Origin: Diphasiastrum complanatum
Taxonomy: Eukaryota > Streptophyta > Lycopodiopsida > Lycopodiales > Lycopodiaceae
Assembly (NCBI GenBank): GCA_029204225.1
Contig: CM055114.1
Location: 17,136,982-17,200,981 of the forward strand
Length of the DNA: 64,000 nucleotides
Reading direction: 5' to 3'
The number at the start of each line of letters is the position of its first letter. The stretch's first letter is position 1. The notes beneath the pieces are model-generated. The model made no database searches, was not told the origin of the DNA, and saw only the letters and a list, made by a program, of their open reading frames with translations. Positions 1-11,364 of this stretch are shown piece after piece. The translations under genes and the position numbers were made by a program.

Positions 1-316
1 TTTTGAGTGATTCTCTCCATTTGTCTACATTTGTTTTGATTGTTTTAAGGTGCTATCAATGTGTACTTGATTTTCAGGTTGGAGTCCATACTCAACAAGG
101 TTTCACCACGCGGAAAAACTAGAAAGTACACCTACCTTCAATTAATGATTGTTCTTGTTAGGATTTTGTGTCTAGAATTGATCTAGATTGATCTTAATCT
201 CAAGTAGATTGATAGATCAAGTAATCTGACAACCAATTGTCTTGAGGATCAGATTAAGATTCACTCTTGGTCCTTTTGTACTTTTTCCATAGATCTTATC
301 ACATTCATCATCCCTT
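1..316. other. Left edge, no gene seen
   Basis: No gene is visible. The sequence is AT-rich and runs into the repeat at 317, so it is probably part of an LTR or the flank of the neighbouring Copia remnant. Confidence 0.4.
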
Positions 317-375
317 TTGAGGCGGACCTCTGTTTTGTATTCTCGTCTTGATTGCTTTCTAGCATCAGACTACTT
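317..375. repeat. 60 bp direct repeat, copy 1 (partner 2243-2302)
   Basis: This stretch, ending in CATCAGACTACTTCAT, recurs at 2243-2302 with only a few mismatches. The two copies bracket the Copia remnant at 376-1788 and its LTR-like sequence. Most likely they are short remains of the element's LTRs or a duplicated flank. Sequence outside the 60 bp does not match, so a full LTR pair is not supported. Confidence 0.6.
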
Positions 376-1788
376 CATTCCAATTCACGTATTCTGTGAA
401 TTTATCAAGTGCTTCAGATTTATTCTGAATAAAATACACTCTGGCAAATTTGCTATAATCATCAATGAAGGTTATATAATATTTGGAGCCTCCTACTGAG
501 ATCACATTGAAAGGCCCACAAATGTCAGAATGCAGTAACTCCAGAATCTCAATCGTTCTGTAGGAGTCTTTGATGAATGGAGTGCGTGACATCTTATCCT
601 TCAAACATGCATCAGAGGTGGTCAAACTAGCTGCATTCGAGATGCTGACCCCTGTTATTGCTCCATGATGGCTTGATTGATAAAGTGTCATTGAGTTCAT
701 TTGGCATAGTCTTTTGTTTCACAGAGTGTCTGGTGAGTCCTCATGAGTCTAATGCATATGATCTGCAGGTAGGCGAACCTTCAGATGATATAGATTTTCT
801 TTTCCTTCTGTCTTGAGCGATCAGAGTATTGATCCTGGCGTCAATCACGTTGCATGCTTCGTTAGAAAACGTCACATGCATCCCTGCATATGCTATTCTT
901 GCTACAGAAAGCAAGTCTTGCTGCAGAGTAGGCATGAACAGAAAGTCTTTGAGTCGTCTGTCTCTGCCGTTGGTGTTGAGCCATAGTGAACCAATATTGT
1001 TCACTTGATGTCTGGATCCATCTCCAAGAATAATGAATCTTGAAGGATCAACACTTCTGAAATCTGACAATATTCGTCTTGATGTCACGAAGTACAAGGT
1101 GGCTCCTGAATCTAGGATCTCCTAATGTGTGTCAGATGTTGATGCTGCACACATGTCTTCATAGATATAGGCGGTCAAACAGTTTCTGTTCGATCTTTCT
1201 TCGCCCATTTTCGAGCTCTCGGGCTCCTCGACATAGGATGAACTGTTGTTGTTCTCCTGTCTGTTCTATGCTGATTTGTTTCTTGGGTTCAGGCGACAAT
1301 CCATGGCTGCATGACCCTTCTTGTGGCAGTGGATACACTCAATCTTTGGATTGAGCTAGCATGTATCAATTGTATGCCCGTCTCTTCTGCATCTCACGCA
1401 CGTCTTCTGCACCTTGCTACTTCAACCTCCCGTTGCTCTTCCAGTTGCCCTTGTTGGTCTCCTCTGCTTGCTGATCATGATTCTGCCTCTGATTTGACTC
1501 CCTCTTAGGCTTAAATTGTTTCTTGGATTTTTCTTTGTTGCCGTAGAGGGCCGGGAATAAATCTTTGCCCTTGAGTATCAATGATGTCTTAACTTTCCAG
1601 GCTAGAAAGTTAAATCCTGAAAAATCAAAAACTGTGCAGATCTTGCTCTGCATGCTACTGATTGAAGCCATTGCTTCTTGAAGTCGGTTCTCTTGTTGAT
1701 GGTTGTTCGTCTGAATGCTTGGCCTCCTGGATCTGATAGCTTCTTGGCGCTGTCAGATTATGACAAGATAGGTAGATTCTGATAACAC
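376..1788 (-). pseudogene. Decayed Copia gag-protease-integrase remnant
   Basis: Read on the minus strand from right to left. A gag start lies near 1671 (MASISSMQSKICTVFDFSG). Two CCHC knuckles follow, CVRCRRDGHTIDTC around 1350-1400 and CIHCHKKGHAAMDC around 1300-1345. A protease-flank frame sits at 741-1097, and an integrase core start at 365-700 contains HSDICGPF and ITFIDDYSKF. The pieces sit in different frames with stops. Much of gag and all of the reverse transcriptase are missing. The protease catalytic Asp-Ser-Gly is not found. The order fits Ty1/Copia. The element is dead. Confidence 0.8.
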
Positions 1789-2242
1789 TGATGAGAAATG
1801 CGAAAGCGAAACAGTCGCGAAAGAGAAGCCACCGACGATGCAAAGCAATTCGAATGGAGTTTAGATGCGATCGCTGGACACTGCCAACTGAATCGCTCCT
1901 ACAGTCCTCCATAATGTAGTCAAGCACTGTTGATCTACGTTTATAAATTAATGTAGAATTCAACAAAAACTTCAACCGATGTGCAAAAAAAAAAAAAGAG
2001 AATCAGACACGCGAATAACAACAGACACATTTTCATTCAAGATCATGCATTATAAAATTGACATGTGCACAACGACTACAAGATCATCTATTAGTTTTCT
2101 CTCTGATTCTTTAAGCATTGCATGCAAATCCATGTAGTGCGTTGGTGTGAGAGAGATAAAATTTTCTCACGAGCAATGTCTCGCTTACTAGCGGACTTGT
2201 GGATCTCTTGTGGATCTGGTTTACAGAGAATCGTCTCCCACG
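1789..2242 (-). repeat. Probable 5' LTR of the decayed Copia
   Basis: The plus-strand text TTCTGATAACACTG next to TGATGAGAAATGCG looks like a mutated tRNA-Met primer-binding site followed by an LTR terminus. Sequence around 2138-2240 also occurs in opposite orientation at about 8802-8890. The outer LTR boundary is not resolved. Confidence 0.5.
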
Positions 2243-2302
2243 CAGGCAGACCTTTGTTCTGTATTCTTGTCTTGATTGCTTTCTAGCATCAGACTACTTC
2301 AT
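2243..2302. repeat. 60 bp direct repeat, copy 2 (partner 317-375)
   Basis: This is the second copy of the repeat at 317-375, in the same orientation. It marks the right side of the Copia remnant. Confidence 0.6.
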
Positions 2303-2744
2303 CTGTATATCTATCAAATATCATCTAGTAAGTATATAGTCGCCTTGTGTAACTTCTAGATTAGAGTGACTAAGCATCTACAACTAATCAAGAAATTACA
2401 AGAGTGGCAGATTAGCCACAACCTAGAGTGTATCTGCTGATGTCATGCCATCAGATCATATATCTGTACTTCTGGGTACTTGCATGATCTTGCTGGTACT
2501 CTTTGGAGCGTGAGGGTAGAAAAGGTTTCGCGACGTTTTTTGTGTCGCATCGTTTGGTTCGTCATCGTCATCTCCTGCTGGACCGCAAAAGATTTTCGTT
2601 CGCGAATCTTTCATGTTCATGTCTTCTCGTCAGGTGTTCGCGAATCTTTCGTGCTTCGTGCCTCTTCACTTTTGTGTTCGCAAACATTTTTGTCATGCAG
2701 AGGGCTGAAAGCTAGCAAAGCTTTGTAAATAGAAACGTTTTGTT
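2303..2744. other. Intergenic, no gene; short GTTCGCGAATCTTTC repeat
   Basis: No credible gene is present. The phrase GTTCGCGAATCTTTC occurs twice about 38 bp apart (near 2600 and 2637), with a partial third (GTTCGCAAAC) near 2677, so this is a short decayed tandem repeat. The open frames here have no family signature. Confidence 0.4.
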
Positions 2745-3031
2745 TCTTCAGTTCCCTCGGTGTGTGGACTACTGATAACTAAGTAGGCGAACACAATAAT
2801 AAATTTGAGTTGCGTGGTTGTGTGTGGAACCAAAGAGAAGTCAATCAGAAAGTCAAACATGAAGTAGAAAGCATGCAATATTGACAAGAAATCTAGACGT
2901 AGAACCAAATAGTCATTTATTTAGATTAAATGTAATGAAATACAAGTCAGTGATGCAAGTGAGCACAAGACAATTGCGGGCGAAACCGCGTGCTCACAAA
3001 GCTAACTACAACTTGTAAAAGCTATGAGCTC
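2745..3031. repeat. Partial LTR, same family as 3810-4349
   Basis: About 280 bp matches 3900-4180 in the same orientation. Both copies share GTGGACTACTGATAACTAAG, the run GCGGGCGAAACCGCGTGCTC and AACTTGTAAAAGCTATGAGCT. Only the middle of the LTR is present, so this is a fragment, not a solo LTR with clean ends. Confidence 0.75.
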
Positions 3032-3529
3032 ATTACTGACAATCCGTCTGAAAAACGAATCGGTGCATGAAAGCATCTACAACGTCTGTCTTGTTAATTA
3101 TATTCCTATGTGTTGATTACAATGATCAACTATATATATGGTCTAGATTACAATGATCAACTATGTCAATCTAGACCATTCAATTTGATGGACAGTGAAA
3201 ATTTAGGGCTTTACTCTACTCTACTTCTAGAAGTTTACAAATGTGGCCTATTATAACTATAAATAGCTTTGATTATTGACATTATTACAGGTCCAAGTTC
3301 CTTCATCATATTTGATCCACTTGAAGAGTTTGAAGATCTTCTGGATAATGCTACATCTTCATAACTAGAGATTGTGTAGACAATCTTGGCATATTTAAGT
3401 TTGTTCCTTTATGCATGAAACTTTCAGAAAGCCAACTAAATATTATAGTGAAGATCTTCTAACAGACAACTTTTTGAGTGATTCCAAACATGTTCTAAAA
3501 AAGAAAAATCTTGATGGTTCAAGAATATG
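3032..3529. other. No gene recognised
   Basis: The stretch is AT-rich with many stops in every frame. A short phrase near GGTCTAGATTACAATGATCA is repeated around 3115-3180. Nothing else was identified. Confidence 0.4.
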
Positions 3530-3809
3530 TCTACCGAGGCAAAAGATGTGATGATGTACATTCACAACATTGATGCCGAATTAAAGGACATAAGCAAAAT
3601 GATATACATTATGTAGACAATGAACGATAAGCTACAAGAACAAAATGCAAAACTCCAATCTAAAGTTGAAGCAACAGTCTTACAAAATGCATAGTTCAAA
3701 GAACTGTATAACAATTTTTAAAAGACAATGTTTTATCTCTTCAAGAAGATTTCAATAAGCACAAAGCTATTGCAAAAGAGTTCAAAAAGAAGATCTCCTC
3801 ATTGGAAGT
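3530..3809 (+). pseudogene. Decayed coiled-coil coding fragment
   Basis: Allowing for a few stops and one frameshift, the plus strand reads as a charged, heptad-like protein, for example NDKLQEQNAKLQSKVEA and later FNKHKAIAKEFKKKISSLE. It stops abruptly at the LTR that begins at 3810. The source gene is unknown. It may be a host fragment or an extra ORF of an older transposon. Confidence 0.4.
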
Positions 3810-4349
3810 TGTTGGGGAACGGATGAAGTGGACGTAGGTCCATGTCGAACGAAGCGAATTGGGACGATCCTACCACGGCTCGAAGGTAGGGTTTGGACGA
3901 AGTTCCCTCGGTGCGTGGACTACTGATAACTAAGTAGGCAAACACAATTATAAATTTGAGTTGTGTGGTTGTGTGAGGAAGCAAAGAGAAGACAATCAGA
4001 CAAGTCAAAAAAGTAGAAGGCATGCAATACTGACAAGAAATCTAAAAGTAGAACCAGACAGTCATTTATTCAGATTAAATATAATGAAATACCAGTCAGT
4101 GATGCAAGCGAGCACAAGACAATTGCGGGCGAAACCGCGTGCTCACAAAGCTAACTACAACTTGTAAAAGCTATGAGCTTATTATTACTTGCACATTACA
4201 GGAAGCGAGCATGAGGAGGCAAGTTGGGTGTCACTCTCTTGCCTGTCTTCAGTTATAGAGGACTGTTGCGACAATGCATGTAAAAATCCAACAATGAATG
4301 AAACTAGATTAACATGGGATTTAGGAGAGCAGAGGAGGTAAATCCAACA
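3810..4349 (-). repeat. 3' LTR of the second Copia
   Basis: On the plus strand the segment begins TGTTGGGGAACGG and ends AATCCAACA, so its termini are the perfect inverted pair TGTTGG/CCAACA. The right end touches a polypurine tract. Its inner third matches the fragment at 2745-3031 and its outer end matches 8560-8726. Confidence 0.8.
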
Positions 4350-4362
4350 CCCCCCCTTAATC
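4350..4362 (-). other. Polypurine tract of the second Copia
   Basis: The minus strand reads TTAAGGGGGGG immediately before the LTR start TGTTGGATTTACC. This is the usual priming site for plus-strand DNA synthesis. Confidence 0.75.
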
Positions 4363-5800
4363 TGGATCCGTGAATGCTTTGATCTTCAAACTAAGCAATG
4401 CACAAAATTTGTTGTGTGCATCAGTGCTCAATGCCTTGGTAAATACATCTGCAACCATGTCCTGCGTTCAACCGTATGTTAAGCTTACCTCCCTGTCAAA
4501 AATCTTTCCCTTGACAAAGGGATATCGAATCTCAATGTGCTTACTCCTAGAGTGAAATCTAGGGTTGGCCGATAAGGCAATGACACTTTGATTATCACAG
4601 AATTTGATTGTCGGGGTGTACTGATTCAAACTAATGTCTGACAGTAAATTTCTCAACCAAAATGCTTCTTTAATAGATTGAGAAGCAGCAATGTACTCTG
4701 CTTCTATAGATAAAAGGGCAATAGAGGTTGAAGAAGAATGTAAATCCAGATGTGGATTTACGAATATCTACATCTCCTCCCCAGCTTGCATCAGAACATC
4801 CACTGAGCCGATGAAGATTGTCGTTGTCGACCTCTCCATAGTAAATGCATTGGTCCATAGTAGCTCGAATATACCTCATGACTCTTATGAGTGCCTTCCA
4901 ATGCGTGATGTCAGAATCAGCCATGAATTGGCCAAGTGAGCTAACTGCAAAAGCAATATCAAGTCTTTTACAGACCATTGCATACATGAGAGATCCAAGT
5001 ATCGATCGATAAGGATATTCTCTCATCTGCTCCTCTTCCTACTTGGTTTAAGGACTTTGGTCCTTTGACAATCGTAGGCCTAGATCTATTAGTGAGTGAG
5101 CTAACTTACAATTAATCGAATTATATCTAATAAGAACATTGTGAAGATACCTTAGTTGTGTAATAAAAATTAGTCGTCTCACTCTGTCTCTGTGGATTTG
5201 AATGCTCAAACACAAGTGAGCTTCACCCAGATCGGTCATGTCAAATTCGGAAGACAACATCTGTTTAGTATCCTTCACCAGACTTGTATTGTTGCTGAAA
5301 AGAAATATGTCATCGACGTACAAGATGATGATAATGAAGGATTGATGGATTGCCTTGAAGTAAACATTGTAGTCAGCAATGCTTCATTGAAAGCCTTGTT
5401 GGATGAGAAATGTGTTAATCCTCTGATACCAAGCTCTAGCTAATTGCTTCAAGCCATAAAGTGCCTTATGGAGTTTACAGACATGATGTTTCATGCCTTC
5501 GAGAATGTATCCTTCACATTGGATCATGTAGATGTCTTCTTCTATGACTCCGTTCAGATAAGCTGTTTGTACATCAAGTTGATGTACTTCGAGGTCGACT
5601 GCTGCAGCATAAAATAAGAGGGCTCAGATCGATGAATGCTTAGCTACCAGACTGAAAGTATCATTGTAGTCAACGTTGGGGATCTGAACGAATCCATGTG
5701 CTACCAGTCGTGCCTTCCTTTATTCAATAGCTCCATTGGCATTGTACTTGATCTTAGAGACCAATTTGCAGTCGAGAAGATTGCAGCCAGTAGGAGCTGT
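4363..5800 (-). pseudogene. Decayed Copia reverse transcriptase-RNase H
   Basis: Read on the minus strand. The catalytic box YVDDIFLFSNN lies at about 5290-5323. The connection region follows (YRSILGSLMYAMVCKRLDIAFAVS, about 4950-5020), then RNase H pieces (CSDASWGGD near 4770 and FCDNQSVIALSANPRFHSRS at about 4560-4620). Stops and frameshifts separate the pieces, and the N-terminal part (5400-5800) is recognisable only in fragments. No functional enzyme is possible. Confidence 0.85.
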
Positions 5801-5969
5801 GACTAGTGACCATGTCTGGTTTTTTATCAAAGAGGAATACTCTCTGTCCTTTGCTTCTCTCCAGAGATCGAAGTCTGGTAGGCTAAGTGCCTCTTCGACA
5901 GATGTCGGTTCCTACACTAAAAGACAGGTAGACTTAAGAGTGTTGTCAGTTGATGATCCATTCATTGGA

Positions 5970-7060
5970 TTTGTCAGTGCTGAGTAACAACAACATCTTC
6001 GTCTGACTTGTTGTCTGGAGAAGTTGATTGATTATTGGCACTTGAGCCAGAGGCTCGGATTATCGTGTCAAAGGCAGGTGTCAAAGGTTCACATGGAACT
6101 TTATCCTTGCCTTTGAAGTCAATAAACTGATCGTCAATAAAGATTGTATCCCTGCTGAACAAAATCTGCTAGGTATTGGGGTCATACAGTTTGTAGGGGT
6201 TTTCTGAAGAAGTGTATCCGACAAGGATGGTCTTGAGACCTTGAAAGTTGAATTTCTTGTCTCCTTACGTAGGCAATGCATCCGAATACATGAAGGTTTT
6301 TCATAGAAGGTTTAGATCCTGTCCAAACCTCATGTGGTGTTTTGTTTGAGAAGGCCTTTGTCACGAACATCTATTTTGGATGTAAGCTACAGCGGAGACA
6401 GCTTCAGCCCAGAAGCTCTTTGGCAAAGATGCGTGTGCCAGCATGCATTTGGCTGACTCAACAAGGGTATGATTCTTCCTGTCGGCTAATCCATTCAACT
6501 GAGACGAATAAGGAGTGATAAAATGCTATTCAATGCCTTGGCTCTGGAAGTACTCCGTGAATTCGGTAGAGATGTATTCTCCACCATTGTCGGAACTCAT
6601 CAAGGCTTTGGTTGTCTTACTAGTCTCATTCTTTGCACGCTCCTTGAAGATTCTGGAGCAATTGAAAGCTTCTGATTTCTTCTTGATAAAATAAACCATA
6701 GTCCTTCTGGAAAAGTCATCAACAAAGGTTATAAAATACTTGACATCCTTCAATGAATGATTTTGCATTGGCCCACAAATATCTATATGTACAACATCTA
6801 GTAATCCTCTAGCAATATGATGATGACTTGATCTAAATGGTTTCTTGGCCTGTTTACCGACTAGATAGTCTTGACAGGTAGGTAACTTGACTTTTCTATC
6901 AAGATGGTCGAGATCAAGAACAATGGATCTCTTAGACATTCGCTGTACAGAAGCATGAAGTCTATAATGCCAAAGTAAACTTTTATTGCTTTGAATATAA
7001 GTACTAAGAGCCTGACTAGAGACAGAAAAGCAATGACTTAATCTGTACAAGCATCCATGC
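5970..7060 (-). pseudogene. Decayed Copia integrase
   Basis: The minus-strand frame 6526-7050 carries the integrase core: HIDICGPM, YFITFVDDFSRR and SSDNGGEYIS supply the first two acidic residues. Downstream pieces (6182-6370, NKTPHEVWTGSKPSMKNLHVFGC) belong to the C-terminal GKPDGY-like region. Frameshifts and stops break the protein between 6000 and 6530. Confidence 0.85.
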
Positions 7061-8210
7061 CTCTTTTCGAGTGCGAGAATCTTGCCTATCCTATCGACTA
7101 CTTTACACTGATCACATTCAAATTCTACTTTATAGAGAGCAGATTTGTCGATAGATTCGGTACATGCAGGATATTTGACAGTAGATTACATTGATCATTA
7201 GCAAAACTCAATCTTACTATACCTTCACCTTTGATAGCTTGTGTGCTATTGTCGCCAAGGTGAACATATCATTTGGTACTGTAAGGCATATAGGACTCGA
7301 AACCGTTGATATGGTTGGTCATGTGCTGTGTGGCTTTGGAATCCAGAAACCAGGAGTTGTCGTTGGATGCTTCTTGATGGTTTGCATCATGATCCACTTC
7401 TTGAATCGGTTGTGGTGCTTCTGCAACTACATTTGCCACTTGATTCAACTGTCCCTTGCTATTGTTCTTAGTTTGATGCGACAGTCTTGGATCTCATGGT
7501 TGGAATGCTTGCAGTATCTACAGAACAACTTCTTATTTGTCAACTGATTCTACTGTTCTTGATGTTGTGTTGGCTTCTTATTTTGCTTCAATGGCTTCGG
7601 GCCTTTCTTCTTCTGCTTAGTCGAGCCTTTTGTTGGTGTATAGGGCATGAGAGTCGACAGTCGTTCCTTGAACAAACTTGAAATGACTCTTGAAAGAGTC
7701 ACTTCAGGGTGTGTTGTGATGATCATCACCCACCTATTGTATGAGCTTGGCAAGCTTGAAAGTAGTGTCATTACTGCATCTTGATCGTCTATGATTGATC
7801 CAACGGCAGCCATTTGCTTCAGTAGGTTCTTGAACTGGTTGATGTGATTCTATAGGCAATCACCATTTGTCATCTTGAGGGAGTAAAATTTCTTCATGAG
7901 ATGTAGCTTGGAATCTATATCTCGCAGTTTGTACAATGTGCTCAAGATGTCCCAGACTTCCTTGGAGGTCTACGCTTTAGACACATGGCCGATTTGCATG
8001 TCTGATTTGTTGAGAATGATTAGTGCAAAAGCTTTTCCATCCTTCAGCTTCCATCGGGAGATTGCAGCATCGTCGACTTCGAGTCTTGCCTCTGCACCTG
8101 CCATAATGTCATACAACTCCTTTGCCATTAGCACAGTTCTGATCTTAAATTTTCACAGATGGTAATTGGCTCCATCAAGCTTGTCCATAATAGGACTGGC
8201 TTTCCCTTGG
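7061..8210 (-). pseudogene. Decayed Copia gag-protease
   Basis: Around 7320-7360 on the minus strand the protease reads SWFLDSKATQHMTN. The catalytic Asp-Ser-Gly has become Asp-Ser-Lys, so it is inactive. A gag region follows at 7550-8200 in several frames (for example DDQDAVMTLLSSLPSSYNRW). The order gag, protease, integrase, RT with 4363-7060 is canonical Copia. Confidence 0.8.
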
Positions 8211-8394
8211 AAATCCATGTGGAAGATTAGTCTAAGTGACAATAACAACTATCAGTGACTTAAGAATGAATATCTAATACTATTTACAAAACAAGAAAAA
8301 CAATTATTTTATCGGCTAGTAGAATCAGGTTCTATGGGGAGCTTATCAAGCTATAGAAATAGCTCTGACATAAAACCGCTTAAGTAATCATATA

Positions 8395-8409
8395 GGTTCT
8401 GATATCAAA
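8395..8409 (-). other. Degenerate tRNA-Met primer-binding site
   Basis: The plus strand GGTTCTGATATCAAA is a mutated complement of the Copia site TGGTATCAGAGC. It lies between the gag region and the LTR-like sequence at 8410-8726. Confidence 0.5.
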
Positions 8410-8439
8410 GCTCTGATTTCTCTCTAAAATATTTTTGTA

Positions 8440-8470
<31 letters not shown>

Positions 8471-8726
8471 ATTTACTTTTGTGCAAATGTATGTACAAAA
8501 GAATGGTGGGGAGCCGTTGTGCAGAAAGAAAATCGTGGCTGTTGTCATTGTCAAGTTAGTTGCATAGTACATGAAGCGAGCATGAGGAGGCACGTCGGGT
8601 GCCACTCTCTTGCCTAATGTCTTCAGTTATAGAGGATTGTGCGACAATGCATGTAAAAAAATGCAGCGATTAATGGAATTAGAGTAAACATGGGATTTAG
8701 GAGAGCAGAGGAGGTAAATTCAATAG
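8410..8726 (-). repeat. Diverged or partial 5' LTR of the second Copia
   Basis: The outer part (about 8560-8726) matches the left LTR at 4195-4349, sharing GCATGAGGAGGCA, TCTTCAGTTATAGAGGA and GGAGAGCAGAGGAGGTAAAT. The inner part does not match and contains a TA microsatellite. The LTR has therefore been replaced or rearranged next to the primer site. Confidence 0.65.
8440..8467. repeat. (TA)n microsatellite
   Basis: About 14 uninterrupted TA units lie inside the inner part of the 5' LTR. Confidence 0.95.
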
Positions 8727-8930
8727 AAGTAGCTATATAAGAATTGACATGTAGGTTGCAGAAGGCAGAGCAATATAAATATGAGAGTATGAAATTGAGA
8801 AGAGACGATTCTCTATAAATAGGATCCACAAGTCCGCTAGTAAGCGAGACATTGCTCGTGAGAGAATTGTATCTCTCTCACGCCAACGCGATACGATATG
8901 TACCCAAGTCATGGCGTACTTTGGCTAACT
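8727..8930. repeat. LTR fragment in inverted orientation to 2138-2240
   Basis: The segment from GAGACGATTCTCTATAA through CCACAAGTCCGCTAGTAAG to the TCTCTCACGCCAACGCG end is the reverse complement of sequence at about 2138-2240. The two arms lie 6.6 kb apart and flank the second Copia. This sequence abuts the broken end of the Gypsy protease at 8931. Confidence 0.65.
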
Positions 8931-11364
8931 TTCGCTAGGGTCTTCCTAACAGAAGTTGGTAAGATGAGGTTGTTTTTGGAAGATCTAAGACTATGAAGTT
9001 AATGACAAAGCGAAGATCAACGACCTTCACATGTACATTTTCGACAATTCCCATGGTTATGACACAGCTCTGATCAGCAAGTTTTATAGAAAAATCTGTG
9101 GGCTTTAAGGCACTCAACCCCCACTCTCAATATATGTGTAGTGACATGATATTTACACCTGAACCACCATCAATAATAGCAGCTACTGAAGGTAGGTTCT
9201 TGTGCTGAACAGGTAGGGTAACATTACTTCTCTCATTTTTCCAAGTAGCACCAATGGCCATTACGAACTGGTCATCATCACTCTCTCCATTCATGGAGGG
9301 TCCTGTAGGTGTACTTTTATCTCCTAACCAGATAGTTAAGGCTTGGCGTAGGGGTGTGGAATTCTTCAAAACGTCACCTAAGGGCAGGGTGACATGACTG
9401 GACAATAAAGCAGTTAAGGCTTCAGTCCCACTCCCTTCTAGTTCTAGGGAGGCGAAGGGTTCTTCATCAAACTCAGGTTGGATAAGCCCTTCCTGGTTCA
9501 TGGTTGAGGTAGGAGCATTCACAGCTTTGTTCGAGTGTACAGGCAAATCCATAGGTTCTATTGGTCGATTGAGATCACCAATAGGGGCCTTAGCTTGTTC
9601 CTCTTGAATCCACTTTTTTACCTTGATATAACGATCTTTTTCTTTTTGTGGGTTGGGATACTCTCCTGGTCCAGTGGATTTAGTGTAGTGGATTATAGTA
9701 TGGGGTTGACTATGCTCCTCGTTCAAAATTTTCTCTACCAATGGGGACTCTTTCAAGTGTTGGGCACGTGTCTGAACGTAGTTAGGGGCTTCTAGTTTTG
9801 TGGATTTCGCTCTTCTATCATGTACAATAGTTGCAAGGTTGACAGGTGCGTCAACTTGTGGCTCTACTGGTCGGGATGGGCAATCTTTATAGTAATGGCC
9901 ATGGCCACATTCCCTACAGATCGGTGTGTAGGTGCCTTTATATGGGCAGTCGGCGATGCGGTGGTTCTCTCCACAGCCATAACATTGGATAGGTGCTCTA
10001 TTTCCATAGAAACACTGTTGTGTGGTAAATAAAGGGTAAATAGAAGCTTCAGTTCCATCTGAGTAAAAATAGGGGAACCCTTGATCCTCAGGCATATAGA
10101 CATTCTCAAGGCTAAACTCTAGCTGAGGTTGAGGATCATGACTTGTGGTAGCAAGGTTTGTTGGGATGATTTGATGGTTCATATGAGGCCCAAGCTGTCG
10201 CACTACTAAGGCTGGTGTTGCATTATTCGGTCCAGGTAGTGCTCAGCATTGTTGGGGTGCTTGTTGGAATGTGGGCCTTTGGTAACTCGTAATTTGGGGA
10301 CCATGTTGTTGCATCCTCCATTGGTATTGTCGTGCAATGGCTTGTATTCTTGGATTGCAGATACAAGTAGATGTATCATGATTGTTGGTGTTGCAAAAGA
10401 TACAAAACCTTTGGGCTATCAATCTATTCTGTGGACATTCGTTCACCGTGTGATTTTGTTGACATGTGGGACACCAAAGATTATCACGCTTGGGAAAGTG
10501 GTTGACAATAGGCCCTTGTGGTGTGGTATTTTTCAATTTCTATTCAAAATCTTTGGATATCTTATCCATCTGTACCTGGTGAGTTTTATTCATGGTTTCA
10601 AGTTGTTGTAACAACAATTGTGTGGCAACATCGGCAGAGGATCCTTCACCTTGAGATCTATGACTTTGGTCGGAGACAATGGCTCGAGAACATTGGGGTT
10701 TGTATTGTTCATCGGAGCCTTCATCCTCTTCACGGATGGCATCATCCATAGCATCACGTAAGGTAGCATAGGATTCTGGAGGTCACGTCGGATAGATTTC
10801 GGAAGGCCAGCCATGAACCATATGAGCACGGCCTGATTAGGTGCTAAGTGGGCAGGGCATTCAGTCTTAAGACGTTTGAGTCATTCGATGTAATCGCGTA
10901 CCCTCTCATCCTTTCTCATTTTGATATTACTAAGCAATAAAAATGGGCTTCCAAGGAATCTAGATGATTTGAACCTCTTAACAAAGGAGTCCTTGAGTGA
11001 TTCCCACTCATTTTGTTCGTGACGCTCAAGGTTGAAATACCACTCGCGAGCGGCATCAGTGAGGGTCATACTAAAGAGGTGGAGTTTATCGTGGCAAATC
11101 GAGTCTAGGAGCTCGTCGATTATGTGGAATGGCTCCTGGTAATGGTACAACAAAGGCTAACAAGTTGGGAATCCTTTGGGCTCCTGGTGCCTCAGGTGGT
11201 ACTGGATTCTCTTGAGGTTGGTTTGGATTATTGGCAGCCATGTCGAACTGCTCTTGGAGATTTTGGGATTGGGGATGACTAATTGATGGTTCCTGGTCTC
11301 CAAGTGAACTTCCTTCCTCTCTTGAGATCCTAGATTTAGTCTTTCGACTTGATCTTAGTTGCAT
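8931..11364 (-). pseudogene. Athila/Tat-like Gypsy gag-protease, truncated
   Basis: Read right to left. The start is MQLRSSRKTKSRISREEGSS at 11364. A Retrotrans_gag-like domain lies around 10880-11150 (LTDAAREWYFNLERHEQNEW and DSFVKRFKSSRF). Four zinc knuckles follow: CPTCQQNHTVNEC, CIFCNTNNHDTSTC, CYGCGENHRIADC and CRECGHGHYYKDC. Three have the spacing C-x2-C-x3-H-x4-C rather than the usual x4, and one has x4. Aspartic protease comes next (AAIIDGGSGVNIMS near 9130-9175, ending YQLLLGRP at 8937). Frameshifts lie between 11153 and 10750, and in-frame stops near 10240 and 9120. Everything after the protease is lost at the junction with the LTR fragment at 8930. Confidence 0.85.
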
